From: Clostridia bacterium
GTDB taxonomy: Bacteria; Bacillota; Clostridia; Acetivibrionales; DSM-2933
Direction: 5' to 3'
DNA length: 64,000 bases
Assembly: GCA_026416815.1 (NCBI GenBank)
Contig: JAOAEJ010000010.1
Span: 1-64,000, forward strand
How positions within the stretch are numbered: position 1 is the first letter of the stretch; each line of letters begins with the position of its first letter. Position numbers and translations under genes: made by a program. Below the pieces are notes generated by a model, which worked only from the letters and a program-made list of their open reading frames with translations, did no database searches and was not told where the DNA came from. Positions 63,973-64,000 of the stretch are shown one piece after another.

Positions 63973-64000
63973 CGGCAAATTAAGGTAAATAACAAAGTAG

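Noticed and set aside
1-64000. CRISPR array, rRNA genes, phage or plasmid replication genes
   Set aside because: No regularly spaced repeats, rRNA signatures or replication/phage proteins were seen anywhere.

Overview
The window looks like chromosomal DNA of an anaerobic, low-GC, saccharolytic member of the Clostridia. The evidence is a clostridial AdhE under a perfect Rex-type operator, secreted and intracellular starch-degrading enzymes, a broken pectate lyase, a Fur/FeoB-associated cysteine-rich protein operon, AT-rich spacers, and strong AGGAGG-type ribosome binding sites. I do not name a species.

Left part (1-13.3 kb, housekeeping and carbohydrate use): the 3' end of an unidentified gene, adhE (-), a divergent LysR regulator (+), a decayed Tn3-type transposase fragment, a membrane-anchored HSL-type esterase (-), a pectate lyase fragment joined to a frameshifted and truncated transposase, queD-queE (-) behind a leader holding two tandem ~88-nt structured repeats, a PfkB-type sugar kinase, an orphan sugar-binding protein and a secreted GH13 alpha-amylase.

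Regulatory block (14.0-17.8 kb): two tandem paralogous 7-TM histidine kinases and one LuxR-type response regulator. The first kinase is followed by a 51-bp remnant of its own response regulator, so this is a duplicated two-component system with one half decaying. A GH13 neopullulanase-like enzyme (-) follows. A third paralogue, with the 7-TM sensor but no kinase, lies at 58.2 kb beyond the far end of the biosynthetic cluster, so this sensor family brackets the cluster.

Biosynthetic cluster (57.7 down to 20.0 kb, all minus strand): a trans-AT PKS-NRPS assembly line in apparently colinear order. NRPS1 (starter C, A with the Asn code DLTKIGEVGK, PCP, E) should make an N-acyl-D-Asn prodrug cap. 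The next gene fuses a ClbP/ZmaM-like S12 peptidase with three membrane helices to a complete ABC exporter, which fits removal of the cap during export. Two divergent tRNA genes with a GUU anticodon follow, then a B12-type radical SAM enzyme, a free-standing malonyl transferase (trans-AT), NRPS2 (C-A-PCP), PKS1 (KS-DH-KR-ACP), PKS2 (KS-KR-ACP), PKS3 (KS) and NRPS3. NRPS3 starts with half a C domain and a dead A-domain remnant plus a carrier, then has C-A(Tyr, DGTITAEVAK)-PCP-E and C-A(Ser, DVWHFSLVDK)-PCP. It ends not in a thioesterase but in a BtrH-like Cys-His acyltransferase domain, a helical domain and a beta-sandwich domain. Predicted backbone: acyl-D-Asn | X - ketide - ketide - ketide - D-Tyr - Ser - (transferred to an unknown acceptor). 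The recurrent half-condensation domains at protein ends and the unusual release end make this the most interesting system here.

Right part (58.2-64.0 kb): the sensor-only protein, a yybP-ykoY (manganese) riboswitch with terminator followed by a small, apparently frameshifted ORF, a MacB/FtsX-type ABC pair, and a translationally coupled Fur - Cys-rich membrane protein - HD-GYP operon (-).
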